Assembly: GCF_001619585.1 (NCBI RefSeq)
Contig: NZ_LQNT01000009.1
Location: forward strand, 372,001 to 436,000
Reading direction: 5' to 3'
Length of the DNA stretch: 64,000 nucleotides
DNA from: Bhargavaea cecembensis
GTDB taxonomy: Bacteria; Bacillota; Bacilli; Bacillales_A; Planococcaceae
The translations under genes and the position numbers were made by a program. This document shows, in pieces, positions 17,341-26,010 of this stretch. Each line of letters starts with the position of its first letter. Position 1 is the stretch's first letter. The notes beneath the pieces are model-generated. The model did not search any database, was not told the origin of the DNA, and saw nothing but the letters and a program-made list of their open reading frames with translations.

Positions 17341-18729
17341 TCATTTCAGAAATCGCCGGATCAGCTTCAGACGGTTGCCGTAAGGCGGAAAGGCGATCCT
17401 GACCGGAAGTGCCGTTCCCCGCTTCAGGATTCCCTTTTCATGTGTGAATGCATCAAACCCGTACTTGCCATGGTAGCTGCCGATCCCGGAGGGGCCAGCA
17501 CCGCCGAATGGCAGTGCCGTATTGCCGACATGCGACAGCGCGTCGTTGATGCATCCGCCGCCGAATGGCAGCTCAGACAGAAAATAATCGATCGCACCCT
17601 GGTTTTCCGAAAACAGATAAGCGGCTAGCGGCTTCGGACGCTCACGGATTGAGCGGATGACCGCCGTCAGGCTCGAATAGCCGTAGACCGGGAGAATCGG
17701 GCCGAAGATCTCTTCTTCCATCACCCGGCTTCCTTCAGGCGGACTGTCGACCACGGTCGGTTCCATGTATCGGGTATCCCGGTTCATCCGACCGCCTGAG
17801 AGGATCCGGGGGCGTTCTTCATCCATCATTTCCCGGAGCCTGTCGAACTGCGGCTCATCCACGATTCTGGCATAATCAGGAGATTTCGCAGGGTCCGTGC
17901 CATAGAAGCCCCTGATTGCCTCTTTCATTTCTTCGAGAAATGCATCCTTTATGGTGTGGTGCACGAGACAATAATCCGGCGCAACACAGGTTTGCCCGGC
18001 ATTCGTGAACTTTGCCCAGGCAATCCGCTCCGCTGCTGCCCGGAGGTCCGCAGTCTGGTCGACAATGGCAGGACTTTTCCCGCCAAGCTCAAGGACCACC
18101 GGCACAAGCCGCTCGGCAGCGGCCTTCATGACGATTGACCCGACCTTTGCACTGCCCGTGAAGAACATGAAATCGAACGGCGCATGGATCAGCGCAGACG
18201 TCTCTTCCCTGCCCCCTTCCACGACAGTCACATATTCCGGCGGGAATGTGTCCGCAATCATCTCCCGGATCACTGCAGATACGTTCGGGGTCGTCTCGGA
18301 AGGTTTCAGTACCGCCGTGTTTCCCCCTGCAATTGCTGCGGCCAGAGGTTCGATGACAAGCTGGAATGGATAGTTGAACGGGCCGATGATGAGCACCGTC
18401 CCCCATGGATCCCGGATGACGAAGCTTTTTCCGGGCTGGAAATGAATAGGCGTCTTTTTCGGCTCCGGCTTCATCCATTCTTCAATGCTGGATGCCATTT
18501 CCCGGATGCTGGATAAGACAAAACCGATTTCGGTCATGTAAGATTCAAATTCACTTTTGCCCAAGTCCTTTGCCAGCGCATCCGAAATGTCTTTTTCCCT
18601 TTTGCGGATGGCTCCGTGCAAATCCATCAGCCGGTCTTTCCTGAATCGGGCAGTTTTTGTAGAGCCAGTCCAATAAAATCTGCGCTGACTGGCAACGATA
18701 CCGCCGGCCTTTGCCTCCGTAAATCCCAT
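17341..18729 (-). CDS. ywdH: Aldehyde dehydrogenase, class 3 / YwdH-like
   Basis: A 462-residue NAD(P)-dependent aldehyde dehydrogenase. The cofactor segment GPFNYPFQL, the general base Glu in LELGGKSP (about residue 214) and the nucleophile Cys in NAGQTC (about residue 248) are present, as is the C-terminal PFGGAGPSGIGSYHGKYGF motif of class 3 enzymes. Class 3 members oxidise medium-chain and aromatic aldehydes; the C-terminal basic hydrophobic end (NRLKLIRRFLK) could associate with membrane. The frame opens with a TTG, but the ATG two codons later sits nine bases from AAGGAG. Symbol assignment by similarity to B. subtilis YwdH is moderate. Confidence 0.85.
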   Translation of the reverse strand: MGFTEAKAGGIVASQRRFYWTGSTKTARFRKDRLMDLHGAIRKREKDISDALAKDLGKSEFESYMTEIGFVLSSIREMASSIEEWMKPEPKKTPIHFQPGKSFVIRDPWGTVLIIGPFNYPFQLVIEPLAAAIAGGNTAVLKPSETTPNVSAVIREMIADTFPPEYVTVVEGGREETSALIHAPFDFMFFTGSAKVGSIVMKAAAERLVPVVLELGGKSPAIVDQTADLRAAAERIAWAKFTNAGQTCVAPDYCLVHHTIKDAFLEEMKEAIRGFYGTDPAKSPDYARIVDEPQFDRLREMMDEERPRILSGGRMNRDTRYMEPTVVDSPPEGSRVMEEEIFGPILPVYGYSSLTAVIRSIRERPKPLAAYLFSENQGAIDYFLSELPFGGGCINDALSHVGNTALPFGGAGPSGIGSYHGKYGFDAFTHEKGILKRGTALPVRIAFPPYGNRLKLIRRFLK

Positions 18730-19023
18730 GTTCAACCACTCCTTTCATTCTTTGTTCATCTTATCTCCGGCGGGTACGGATATCAAAACATAAATCGGGG
18801 TATGCTATTCCCTTCCGGATGACCTGCCGCATTGTAAATTTTTTTTGAAGCTCATAAACGGCTGACGACTCGGGCAACCTTTGGTTACGGGCAGGTAATT
18901 CGTTGCCGGCCCGCCATGCATCCCGGCCCCAGGCGGTGAATATCGCACTTTTTCAGTTTCATACGCTCCTTTTCCCGGCTAGATAGAAAAATAGGTCTTC
19001 CGGCTTGTTTTGTTCCTCACTCT

Positions 19024-19050
19024 GTTTCGGATTCCGATTACGCGGGGTAT
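19024..19050 (+). promoter_or_regulatory. Possible sigma-B promoter
   Basis: GTTTCG, a 15-base spacer and GGGTAT resemble the Bacillus general-stress consensus (GTTTAA, 12-14, GGGTAT); the spacer is one base long. It lies about 39 bases upstream of the small gene that follows. The preceding 290 bases back to the aldehyde dehydrogenase start show no gene. Confidence 0.45.
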
Positions 19051-19088
19051 AGAAGATCAAACAACGAAAAGATCAAGGAGGAAATGAC

Positions 19089-19232
19089 ATGATGAAACAA
19101 GAACAATGGTGGGATCATATGTTTACGGGAAATCTTGAGATGGGACTTAATCGCGAGCGGGTTACCGAACTGGAAGAAGAAAACTTCCTTTACTTCTCAC
19201 AAGAAGAAGAAACCGTCCCTCAGGAGCAATAA
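19089..19232 (+). CDS. Small protein of 47 residues, unknown
   Basis: Not recognised. It begins MMKQEQWWDHMFTG and is strongly acidic towards the end (ELEEENF, SQEEETVPQEQ); no membrane segment or cysteine is present. The case for a real gene is a perfect AAGGAGG seven bases before the ATG pair, a promoter-like sequence upstream and a strong terminator 50 bases after the stop. It is monocistronic, in front of tRNA-Val. A stress-induced role would fit the candidate sigma-B promoter but is inference only. Confidence 0.7.
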   Translation: MMKQEQWWDHMFTGNLEMGLNRERVTELEEENFLYFSQEEETVPQEQ

Positions 19233-19284
19233 CTTAAGTGACGATGCGATATTTGCCGTCAGCCGGTATAAATGCAGAGCATAC

Positions 19285-19338
19285 ATAAGGACTGTCCCAG
19301 CGTGCCATCCAGACACGAGGACGGTCCTTATCTTTTTT
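19285..19338 (+). terminator. Terminator of the 47-residue gene
   Basis: ATAAGGACTGTCC pairs with GGACGGTCCTTAT (one G-U pair) across a 21-base loop, followed by CTTTTTTAG. Confidence 0.8.
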
Positions 19339-19388
19339 AGGTTTCCGAGTTGCTGTGAATTCTGAAAAGTTTTATTTCAGTGATTGCG

Positions 19389-19417
19389 TTGACTTTCCCC
19401 CTATCCCCTTGTATTAT
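19389..19417 (+). promoter_or_regulatory. Sigma-A promoter of tRNA-Val
   Basis: TTGACT, a 17-base spacer and TATTAT, placing transcription start about 37 bases before the tRNA. Confidence 0.8.
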
Positions 19418-19460
19418 TGTAAATGTGCTTGAGAGAACAACAAGCAAACATCCCAGATTT

Positions 19461-19533
19461 GATTCCGTAGCTCAGCTGGGAGAGCGCTACCTTGACAGGG
19501 TAGAGGTCGCTGGTTCGAGCCCAGTCGGAATCA
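19461..19533 (+). tRNA. tRNA-Val (anticodon GAC)
   Basis: A complete 73-base cloverleaf: acceptor GATTCCG/CGGAATC, D arm GCTC/GAGC, anticodon stem CTACC/GGTAG with loop TTGACAG (anticodon GAC, reading GUC and GUU valine codons), T arm GCTGG/CCAGT around TTCGAGC, discriminator A. The CCA end is not encoded. It stands alone between its own promoter and terminator. Confidence 0.95.
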
Positions 19534-19538
19534 TCATG

Positions 19539-19574
19539 AAAACGCCTGATCCTACCAAGGATCAGGCGTTTTTT
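19539..19574 (+). terminator. Terminator of tRNA-Val
   Basis: A perfect stem AACGCCTGATCC / GGATCAGGCGTT with loop TACCAA and a run of T. From here to the STAS gene (about 220 bases) no gene is seen; a TATAAT at 19736-19741 is the only -10 candidate, without a good -35. Confidence 0.93.
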
Positions 19575-19791
19575 GTGATATCGCGGCTATCCCCTGCCTG
19601 CAGGGTTCCTATCTCTTCAGGATTGATATATCCGATTCGGATTATCTGCCGTTTCTTTCGACATGACCTCCCGTGCCCCAGCCTTATGCAATCTTAGCCG
19701 CAGCGGCTATTGATGGCGAACCTGTGATAATTCCGTATAATAGTCATAGATCAATCAACCCCAAAATATATAAACCAGTGAGGAATCCATC

Positions 19792-20280
19792 ATGAATGAT
19801 CACCTGACCCGGGAAGAAATGCAGCAGACGATCGACCAGCTCAGGCAGCAGGTCGGAGAACTGGAGAGTCTGATCAGCCAGATGATGGTGCCGATCATCC
19901 CTTCCATCATGCCGGATACGATCCTGGTTCCGTTTGCCGGCGAACTTACCCCTGAATTTTCACAGAACGTTGTTTCAAAAGTGCTGAACCATGTTGCCGT
20001 GACCGGCACGCAAATTGCGATTCTTGATTTTACGGCTCTTTCCATCGAAAACCCGGACAGTCTGTCGGTTTTCGGGAGGGCCGTCGAAGAGCTTTCGGCT
20101 TCGCTCAGCCTGATGGGCATCGAAGTGATCACCGTAGGATTCACCCCCCACTTCGCCAGGGAAGTGGCGCTTTCCGGACTGCCATTCGTGAACAAGCTAA
20201 AGTCCTTTTCGACGTTCCGCTCCGCACTGCAGCATCTGATGAAGGAACGGGGCATGGAACTGACCGGTGCGAACAAATGA
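19792..20280 (+). CDS. STAS-domain protein, RsbR-like
   Basis: A 162-residue protein: an N-terminal helix (about 5-32, REEMQQTIDQLRQQVGELE) leading into a STAS domain (about 33-155). The linker MMVPIIPSIMPDTILVPF closely recalls the start of the STAS domain in RsbR co-antagonists of the stressosome, which sequester the RsbT kinase. The full N-terminal globin-like sensor of RsbR is missing. The site that carries the first phosphorylatable Thr in RsbR reads NPDS here, and the second reads FSTF, so phosphorylation may involve Ser. A lone gene; involvement in sigma-B control is inferred. Confidence 0.75.
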   Translation: MNDHLTREEMQQTIDQLRQQVGELESLISQMMVPIIPSIMPDTILVPFAGELTPEFSQNVVSKVLNHVAVTGTQIAILDFTALSIENPDSLSVFGRAVEELSASLSLMGIEVITVGFTPHFAREVALSGLPFVNKLKSFSTFRSALQHLMKERGMELTGANK

Positions 20281-20320
20281 AAAGAATCCCTGCAGACTTT
20301 ATCTGCAGGGATTCTTTTTA
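20281..20320. terminator. Bidirectional terminator
   Basis: A perfect 16-base stem (AAAGAATCCCTGCAGA and its complement) with a 5-base loop, A-rich before and T5 after, between the convergent STAS and TRAP genes. Confidence 0.93.
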
Positions 20321-20322
20321 TT

Positions 20323-22338
20323 TCAGGATGTAGCGGAAACGGGTTCCTTGTTGTCTTTATTGCGGGTCATAAATTGGATGGCCAACATGACGACAAACAG
20401 GACAAATCCGAATACATCTGTCATGCCCTCAGGAATGATGAGCAGGGCACCGGCCACGAGGGTGATGATCCGCTCAATCCAGCTCAATTTCTTGTACCAG
20501 TAGCCGACAAGGCCGGCACTCAATGCATACATTCCCGTCAATGCAGTAAGAGTGACCCAGGCAATTTCAAGCACGGTCGCATCGACCATGAGCATTGCCG
20601 GATTGTAGACGAACATGTAAGGGATGATAAACGCCGCGATGGCCAGCTTGGATGCGTTGATTCCGGTCCTGATCGGATCGCCGCCGGAGATTCCGGATGC
20701 CGCAAAGGCCGCAAGGGCAACCGGCGGAGTGATATCCGCAATGATCCCGAAGTAGAACACGAACAGATGTGCAGACAGCGCCACGACAACCGGTACTGCG
20801 GCGCCGGTCGGTTCATCAATCATCAGCAGGGCGATGACGGCGGGAGCTGCAATCGTCGAAGTAATGACATAGTTGGCAGTGGTCGGAGACCCCATCCCCA
20901 GAACAATTGCCGCAAGCATTGTAAAGAAGAGAGTCAGGAACAGGTGGCCGCCTGAAGCGGAGATCAGGCCGTTTGCCAGGCTAAGTCCGAGGCCTGTCTT
21001 CACGACGACACCAACAATAATGCCCGCGCAGGCTGTGGCGGCTGCAACGGCTAGTGCAGACCTCGCTCCATCAACTAGTGCATTGATCATATCTTTGAAG
21101 TTGATTCTGGTCTTCTTGTCGAACGCACTGACAACAATCGTGAGAACGATTCCCCAGAGTGCAGCCTGCATGGTCGGAATGCCGACAAGCAGGAAGACGA
21201 TGATCCCAAGGATCGGAAGCAGCAGGTAAATCTTTTTGAAGACTTCTTTCCGATTTGGCATCTGATCGTCCGGCAATCCTTCAAGACCGACGCGCTTCGC
21301 TTCGAAATGCGTCATGATCCAGATGCCGGCAAAGTAAAGTAATGCGGGAATTGCAGCAGCCTTGGCGATTTCCCAATAAGTGATTCCGCCGATGAATTCG
21401 ACCATCAGGAACGCTGCCGCTCCCATGATCGGAGGCATCAGCTGACCGCCGGTCGAAGCTGCAGCTTCAACGCCGCCGGCAAACTCCTTGCGATAGCCCA
21501 ATTTTTTCATCATCGGAATCGTGTAGGAGCCCGAGGTGACGACGTTCGCGACAGAACTTCCTGAAATGGTTCCCTGCAGGGCACTGGAGAATACAGCGAC
21601 CTTTGCAGGACCGCCGGTCAGTTTCCCGGCAATTGCCACGGCCAGGTCATTGAAATACTGACCGACTCCTGTTTTGACGAGGAACGCCCCGAACAGGAGG
21701 AAGACGAAGATGAATGTGGCCGAAACCCCGAGCGGTGTACCAAGCACTCCATCTGTTGTGTAAAACATCAGCTGTGACAGAGCGGTCAGGTCCTGGCCGC
21801 GGTGAGCGAGGAAACCAGGCCAGTAAGGTCCGGTGAATGCATAAATGAGAAAAGCTGAAGCGATGATCGTGATCGGCAGGCCGACAGCACGGCGTGCAGC
21901 CTCAAGGGTCAGCAGGACGGCTATGATGGCAACTGCCATATCAAGATCGGTCATTCGGCCGATCCGCAGGACAAGATCCTTGTACATCAATGGCCAATAC
22001 AGTCCCACGCCGATTGAAAGCAGGGCAAGAATGATGTCATAGAAAGGCACTTTATCTTTCTTCGCCATTTTCCGCCGGAACGGGAACAGCAGGAAAATCA
22101 GCGACAGCGCGAATCCAAGGTGGATCGAGCGTTGGATATAAGCCGTGTACTGTCCGAATACCGCTGTGTACAGCTGAAACAGCGAGAATGCCAGCAGCCC
22201 GAAAAAGACGATCTTTTTCATGATGCCCTTCACGTCACGCGTGTTCGATTCGGGATCATATTTTTTCAGAAGTTCAAGCTGCTCTTCTTCTGATAATTGG
22301 TCATGAAGGTTATCCTTCTTGATTTGATTGTCCGCCAT
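20323..22338 (-). CDS. TRAP transporter fused permease (TAXI type)
   Basis: A 671-residue membrane protein in which the small (DctQ-like, about four helices) and large (DctM-like, about twelve helices) TRAP permease subunits are fused. Landmarks in the DctM part are ASTGGQLMPPIMGAAAF, GMGSPTTANYV and DITPPVALAAFAASGI. With the adjacent TAXI binding protein it would import organic acids (dicarboxylates or glutamate-like solutes in known cases) using the sodium gradient. Its start overlaps the DUF1850 gene by 29 bases. Substrate unknown. Confidence 0.92.
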   Translation of the reverse strand: MADNQIKKDNLHDQLSEEEQLELLKKYDPESNTRDVKGIMKKIVFFGLLAFSLFQLYTAVFGQYTAYIQRSIHLGFALSLIFLLFPFRRKMAKKDKVPFYDIILALLSIGVGLYWPLMYKDLVLRIGRMTDLDMAVAIIAVLLTLEAARRAVGLPITIIASAFLIYAFTGPYWPGFLAHRGQDLTALSQLMFYTTDGVLGTPLGVSATFIFVFLLFGAFLVKTGVGQYFNDLAVAIAGKLTGGPAKVAVFSSALQGTISGSSVANVVTSGSYTIPMMKKLGYRKEFAGGVEAAASTGGQLMPPIMGAAAFLMVEFIGGITYWEIAKAAAIPALLYFAGIWIMTHFEAKRVGLEGLPDDQMPNRKEVFKKIYLLLPILGIIVFLLVGIPTMQAALWGIVLTIVVSAFDKKTRINFKDMINALVDGARSALAVAAATACAGIIVGVVVKTGLGLSLANGLISASGGHLFLTLFFTMLAAIVLGMGSPTTANYVITSTIAAPAVIALLMIDEPTGAAVPVVVALSAHLFVFYFGIIADITPPVALAAFAASGISGGDPIRTGINASKLAIAAFIIPYMFVYNPAMLMVDATVLEIAWVTLTALTGMYALSAGLVGYWYKKLSWIERIITLVAGALLIIPEGMTDVFGFVLFVVMLAIQFMTRNKDNKEPVSATS

Positions 22339-22840
22339 TCATTTTCACTCCCTTCACTAAATCCAATAGCGACAATTGTCTTAACTCGAATCGATAGGAT
22401 GATCCCCGATCGAGATGTTTCTTCAGGTCATAGCCGCGGTCGCCGTACCGAAATTCGAGATCCGTGTCGATATCCGCAACAAAGAGGACAAACGAGTCAA
22501 GCACACGGTTTTCATATTCGAGTGTATAATGGCCGTCCTCGGCGGTGAAGGTCTCTCCTTCCTCCGCGTGGCCGGGCAATCCGATTGCCAGATCTTCATA
22601 CTCCATCCGGACAAGGCGGATCCGTCGGTCTCCGGTGACCTCGTATGTTTCAACCACGTCAGACAGATGGATTGAATGGGTATACCGGATCACGAACCGG
22701 TCGCCTTCCGTCTGCCGTATGTAGTGGATGGCAGGATTTTCTGAACGGGTCTCGGTGAACACGAAGGCATCCGATATCGGTACATTCATCATGCCGGCCA
22801 CTGCCGTAATGAGTATGGCAGCGATGAATACTTTTCGCAT
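22310..22840 (-). CDS. DUF1850 protein of the TRAP operon
   Basis: A 176-residue protein with an N-terminal signal or anchor (MRKVFIAAILITAVAGMM) and a beta-rich domain containing YTHSIHLSDVVETYEV, the DUF1850 signature. Members are encoded almost only next to TAXI-TRAP transporters; the role is not established. The frame is open upstream, but the ATG at 22840 has GGAAGGAGG seven bases before it. It is placed between the binding-protein and permease genes. Confidence 0.85.
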   Translation of the reverse strand: MRKVFIAAILITAVAGMMNVPISDAFVFTETRSENPAIHYIRQTEGDRFVIRYTHSIHLSDVVETYEVTGDRRIRLVRMEYEDLAIGLPGHAEEGETFTAEDGHYTLEYENRVLDSFVLFVADIDTDLEFRYGDRGYDLKKHLDRGSSYRFELRQLSLLDLVKGVKMNGGQSNQEG

Positions 22841-22880
22841 CGCGCGCCTCCTTCCTGCCGGCGACGGCAAAAAGAACAAA

Positions 22881-22913
22881 GTGAAGCGATGAAGCACGGC
22901 TTCATCGCTTCAC
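22881..22913 (-). terminator. Intra-operon hairpin after the TAXI gene
   Basis: A perfect 15-base stem (GTGAAGCGATGAAGC and its complement) with a 3-base loop, followed on the minus strand by TTTGTTCTTTTT. Between the binding-protein gene and the rest of the operon it probably acts as a leaky terminator or 3' stabiliser, so that the binding protein is made in excess. Confidence 0.82.
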
Positions 22914-22931
22914 TGCATGTAGACGGCGAAA

Positions 22932-23927
22932 TCAGTTGCCGTTAACTTCGTCAAAGTATTTTTGTGCACCGGCGTGCACAGGAATACCGATGCCTTCAAG
23001 GCCCTTTTCGGCTTTGATCAGCTGGCCCTTGGCATGCGTGATCTTGTCCGTGTTTTCATAGATGGCCTTAGTGATGTCATAGACGACATCATCAGGAATA
23101 TCGTTCTGGATGACGAGCATCGCACCTACGGATACCGTCGGAACGTCTTCCGTCAGGCCATATGTTCCGGATGGAATTGTATCTTTTGCATAGTAAGGAT
23201 ACTTCTCGATCAGCTCATCCGCTTTGGCATCTTCAACCGGTACAATGTAGACTTGCGTCGTTGCGTTCAAGCCTTCAACAGCGCCTGTCGGCGTACCGGA
23301 AGTGATGAATGCTGCATCAACCTGGCCGGACTGGAGGCTTTCTGTGGATTCGCCGAAGTCAAGGTTCTGCGCATCGATGTCATCCATTGTGAGCCCGTGA
23401 ATTTCAAGCAGCTGCTCCGCGTTCGCATACGTACCGGAACCCGGTGCACCGACAGAGATTTTCTTGCCTTTCAGATCATCATAAGACTTGATGCCGGATT
23501 TCTCTGTTGTGACAAGCTGAACGGTCTCCGGATAAAGCGAACCCAGCGCCGAGACGTTGTCGATCGCCTGACCGTCAAACATCAGTTCACCTTTGTTTGC
23601 GTAATAGGCGATGTCCGTCTGGACAAAGGCGATTTCTGCCGTATCATCCGCAAGTGCGGTCATATTGGCCGCGGAAGCCTGGGAGCTTTCAGCTGTTGTC
23701 TTAATGCCGGTCTCTTCGGAAATGAATTCTGCAAATGATCCGCCGAGCGGGTAATACGTGCCTTGCGTTCCGCCGGTCAGAATACTAAGGAATTTAACGT
23801 CGCTGGAACCTTCGTCTCCTCCGTCTTCACTGCTGCCGCTGTCGGCACTGTCGCCGCCCCCACAAGCCGCCAGCATGAATAGAGAAACGATTCCGATAAA
23901 AGCCAAGAATCGGAATTTCTTTTTCAT
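22932..23927 (-). CDS. TAXI family TRAP solute-binding lipoprotein
   Basis: A 331-residue lipoprotein with lipobox LAAC (Cys22) and an acidic Gly/Ser/Asp linker. The mature part starts SILTGGTQGTYYPLGG, the classic TAXI opening, and continues with periplasmic-binding-fold motifs such as VGAPGSGTYANAEQLLE and QSGQVDAAFITSGTP. It captures the solute outside the membrane and delivers it to the fused permease encoded downstream. First gene of the operon, with 98 bases of AT-rich upstream sequence before yutG. Confidence 0.93.
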   Translation of the reverse strand: MKKKFRFLAFIGIVSLFMLAACGGGDSADSGSSEDGGDEGSSDVKFLSILTGGTQGTYYPLGGSFAEFISEETGIKTTAESSQASAANMTALADDTAEIAFVQTDIAYYANKGELMFDGQAIDNVSALGSLYPETVQLVTTEKSGIKSYDDLKGKKISVGAPGSGTYANAEQLLEIHGLTMDDIDAQNLDFGESTESLQSGQVDAAFITSGTPTGAVEGLNATTQVYIVPVEDAKADELIEKYPYYAKDTIPSGTYGLTEDVPTVSVGAMLVIQNDIPDDVVYDITKAIYENTDKITHAKGQLIKAEKGLEGIGIPVHAGAQKYFDEVNGN

Positions 23928-24024
23928 AGTTGCTCCTCCCCTTCTCTATTTAATTAGTCATACTATTGCTATTCTACTGAGCCATTATTCACATGTCAAC
24001 GCTTTCTTGGAAACGCTTTATCGT

Positions 24025-24606
24025 TTACTTCGCCCCATCCACATCGCTTTCGGGCGCCGTCTCCTCCGGAGGCAATGCCTTGAACGTTTCCCCTTTCTCT
24101 TCAAGATCCCGCGTGCGGTGTGCGATTCTGGACGAGGCGCATGCCGCCACGCTTGCGACAAGATCATCCAGGAACGTATGGACACCGATCCCTTTTTTAG
24201 TATCCAGGTGGTTGATGACACCGATTTTGTTCTTGTCCAGGTGACCGAATGTCGTTACCGCGATGCTCCCGTACGTATAGACGGCACCAAGTGCAATTGT
24301 CTCATCCACTCCGAATAGGCCTTCATCCGAATCGACGATCGACTGGAGGGGCTCGGACAACTGCTTTTTCTCAGCCAGTACATCGAGCTCGATGCCGACC
24401 AGAAGCGCATGCTGAACTTCCCTCTTCTCGAGAACGCTTTCGACGGATTCGATGCAGTGTGCAAGCTTCAGGCCATCGTTGTATGGCGCCTGCATCTCAT
24501 AGACGATTTTGGCAATGGCTTCAATACTGACCCCCCGGCGTGTAAGGGCCTCTTTTGCAGCTTTCGTAACCGTAGCCGACGGGACTTTCCTGTTGTGGTC
24601 AAACAT
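24025..24606 (-). CDS. yutG: Phosphatidylglycerophosphatase A-like protein YutG
   Basis: A 193-residue soluble member of the PgpA family. KREVQHALLVGIELDVLAEK, DSDEGLFGVDETIALGAV, YGSIAVTTFGHLDK and HTFLDDLVASVAACASSRIAH match B. subtilis YutG. PgpA dephosphorylates phosphatidylglycerol phosphate; YutG lacks the membrane helices of the Gram-negative enzyme and its substrate is not firmly known. An acidic, low-complexity tail of about 20 residues is extra. The start at 24606 follows AAAGGGGAA; the open frame begins earlier. Divergent from yjcH. Confidence 0.85.
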   Translation of the reverse strand: MFDHNRKVPSATVTKAAKEALTRRGVSIEAIAKIVYEMQAPYNDGLKLAHCIESVESVLEKREVQHALLVGIELDVLAEKKQLSEPLQSIVDSDEGLFGVDETIALGAVYTYGSIAVTTFGHLDKNKIGVINHLDTKKGIGVHTFLDDLVASVAACASSRIAHRTRDLEEKGETFKALPPEETAPESDVDGAK

Positions 24607-24705
24607 GTCAATTTCCCCTTTCTTTGTTGGACGCATGCACATATTATACCTGCAATATTCAGTATGCTACAATTTTATCTATACGTTTCATGAGGAGGAC
24701 ACGGT

Positions 24706-25428
24706 TTGAAAAAAGGACGCATTAACGAACTGACATTACAGAGCGAGGCGCTCGGTGAGGAGATGGAACTGCTTGTCTATCTTCCCGAGAACTATTCCGA
24801 CCTTTATAAACACTCGGTGCTGATTGCATCAGACGGGAAGGACTACTTCCAGTACGGCCGGATGACGAGGCTTCTGGAAAAATTATATGAAGAAAATGCA
24901 ATCGAGCGGCTCATCGTCGTCGGTGTTCCCTACAAAAGCGTAAGTGAACGGAGAAGGATGTATCACCCCGACGGCGACAGGAATAGCGACTACATCAGAT
25001 TTATTGCCCATGAACTCGTTCCGTTCATCGATTCCGAGTTCCCTACTTACCAGATGGGTGCCGGCCGGGGACTGATCGGGGATTCCCTTGCGGCCACGGT
25101 ATCGCTGATGACCGCCTGCAAATACCCGAACAGTTTCGGCAAGGTCGTCTGCCACTCCCCTTATGTGGATGAACAGGTCATGACAGCTGTCGAATCAGTA
25201 TCTGATCCCGCAGCTTTCGACATCTATCAGGTCATCGGAACCGGCGAGACGGAAGTCCCGACAACGACTGGTGAAATCGATGATTTTCTGAATCCGAACC
25301 GAAAATTAAGGAAGTTAATCGAGAAAAAAGGGTTTTCGTCATTCTATGAAGAATTTGATGGCAAGCACACCTGGAAGTTCTGGCAGCGCGATCTTGAACG
25401 CGCCATCCGGTTTGCTTTCGGAAAGTGA
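24706..25428 (+). CDS. yjcH: Esterase-like alpha/beta hydrolase YjcH
   Basis: A 240-residue enterochelin-esterase-type hydrolase. The nucleophile elbow is GLIGDSLAA (Ser around residue 128), with an acidic residue and the C-terminal His in DGKHTWKFWQRDL completing a plausible triad. Start is a TTG; AGGAGG lies seven to eight bases before it and no in-frame ATG is near. It is followed by yjcG and yjcF, the same trio as in B. subtilis. Natural substrate unknown. Confidence 0.87.
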   Translation: MKKGRINELTLQSEALGEEMELLVYLPENYSDLYKHSVLIASDGKDYFQYGRMTRLLEKLYEENAIERLIVVGVPYKSVSERRRMYHPDGDRNSDYIRFIAHELVPFIDSEFPTYQMGAGRGLIGDSLAATVSLMTACKYPNSFGKVVCHSPYVDEQVMTAVESVSDPAAFDIYQVIGTGETEVPTTTGEIDDFLNPNRKLRKLIEKKGFSSFYEEFDGKHTWKFWQRDLERAIRFAFGK

Positions 25429-25491
25429 AGATTAACCAATCGGCGAACTTTCTGATATCCTTATGGGAGAACATATAAAGGAGGTCTTCGC

Positions 25492-26007
25492 ATGAAATAC
25501 GGAATTGTTGCATTCCCTTCCAAAAAATTGCAGGACAGGGCCAACACATACCGCAAACGCTATGATGCACACTACGCCCTGATCCCGCCCCATATGACTA
25601 TCCTGGGGCCTTTCACGCTGGATGGGAAGGAGATGAAGGAGGCGGCTGACGAATTGCTGCAGGTTGCAGCCAAACAAAAGCCGTTCGAACTGAAAGTAAT
25701 GAGAGCCAGCACGTTCGCTCCAATTACAAACGCAATCTACCTCAAAATCGAGCCGAATGATGAGATCCTCGGACTCCGCGAGGCCCTCAGTCTCGACTTC
25801 ATCAAGAATATTGAAAACCATCAATACGTGCCCCACATCACGATTGCCCAAAAGATGTCCGACGGTGAGCACGACGACATCATCGGACAGGTTAAGATGG
25901 ATAACTTCGAGCATACAGAGACGATCGATCGGGTCCATCTCCTCTATCAGCTTGAGGACGGTCCTTGGACAGTCTACGAAACCTTTACACTGTCGGGAGA
26001 TGAGTGA
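25492..26007 (+). CDS. yjcG: 2H phosphoesterase family protein YjcG
   Basis: 171 residues, exactly the B. subtilis YjcG length. The two HxTx motifs of the 2H superfamily are HMTI (about residue 37) and HITI (about residue 118). Relatives ligate or cleave 2'-5' RNA bonds or act on cyclic phosphates; YjcG itself has no proven reaction. AAGGAGG precedes the ATG. It overlaps nothing but lies only 3 bases from yjcF. Confidence 0.92.
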   Translation: MKYGIVAFPSKKLQDRANTYRKRYDAHYALIPPHMTILGPFTLDGKEMKEAADELLQVAAKQKPFELKVMRASTFAPITNAIYLKIEPNDEILGLREALSLDFIKNIENHQYVPHITIAQKMSDGEHDDIIGQVKMDNFEHTETIDRVHLLYQLEDGPWTVYETFTLSGDE

Positions 26008-26010
26008 TCG

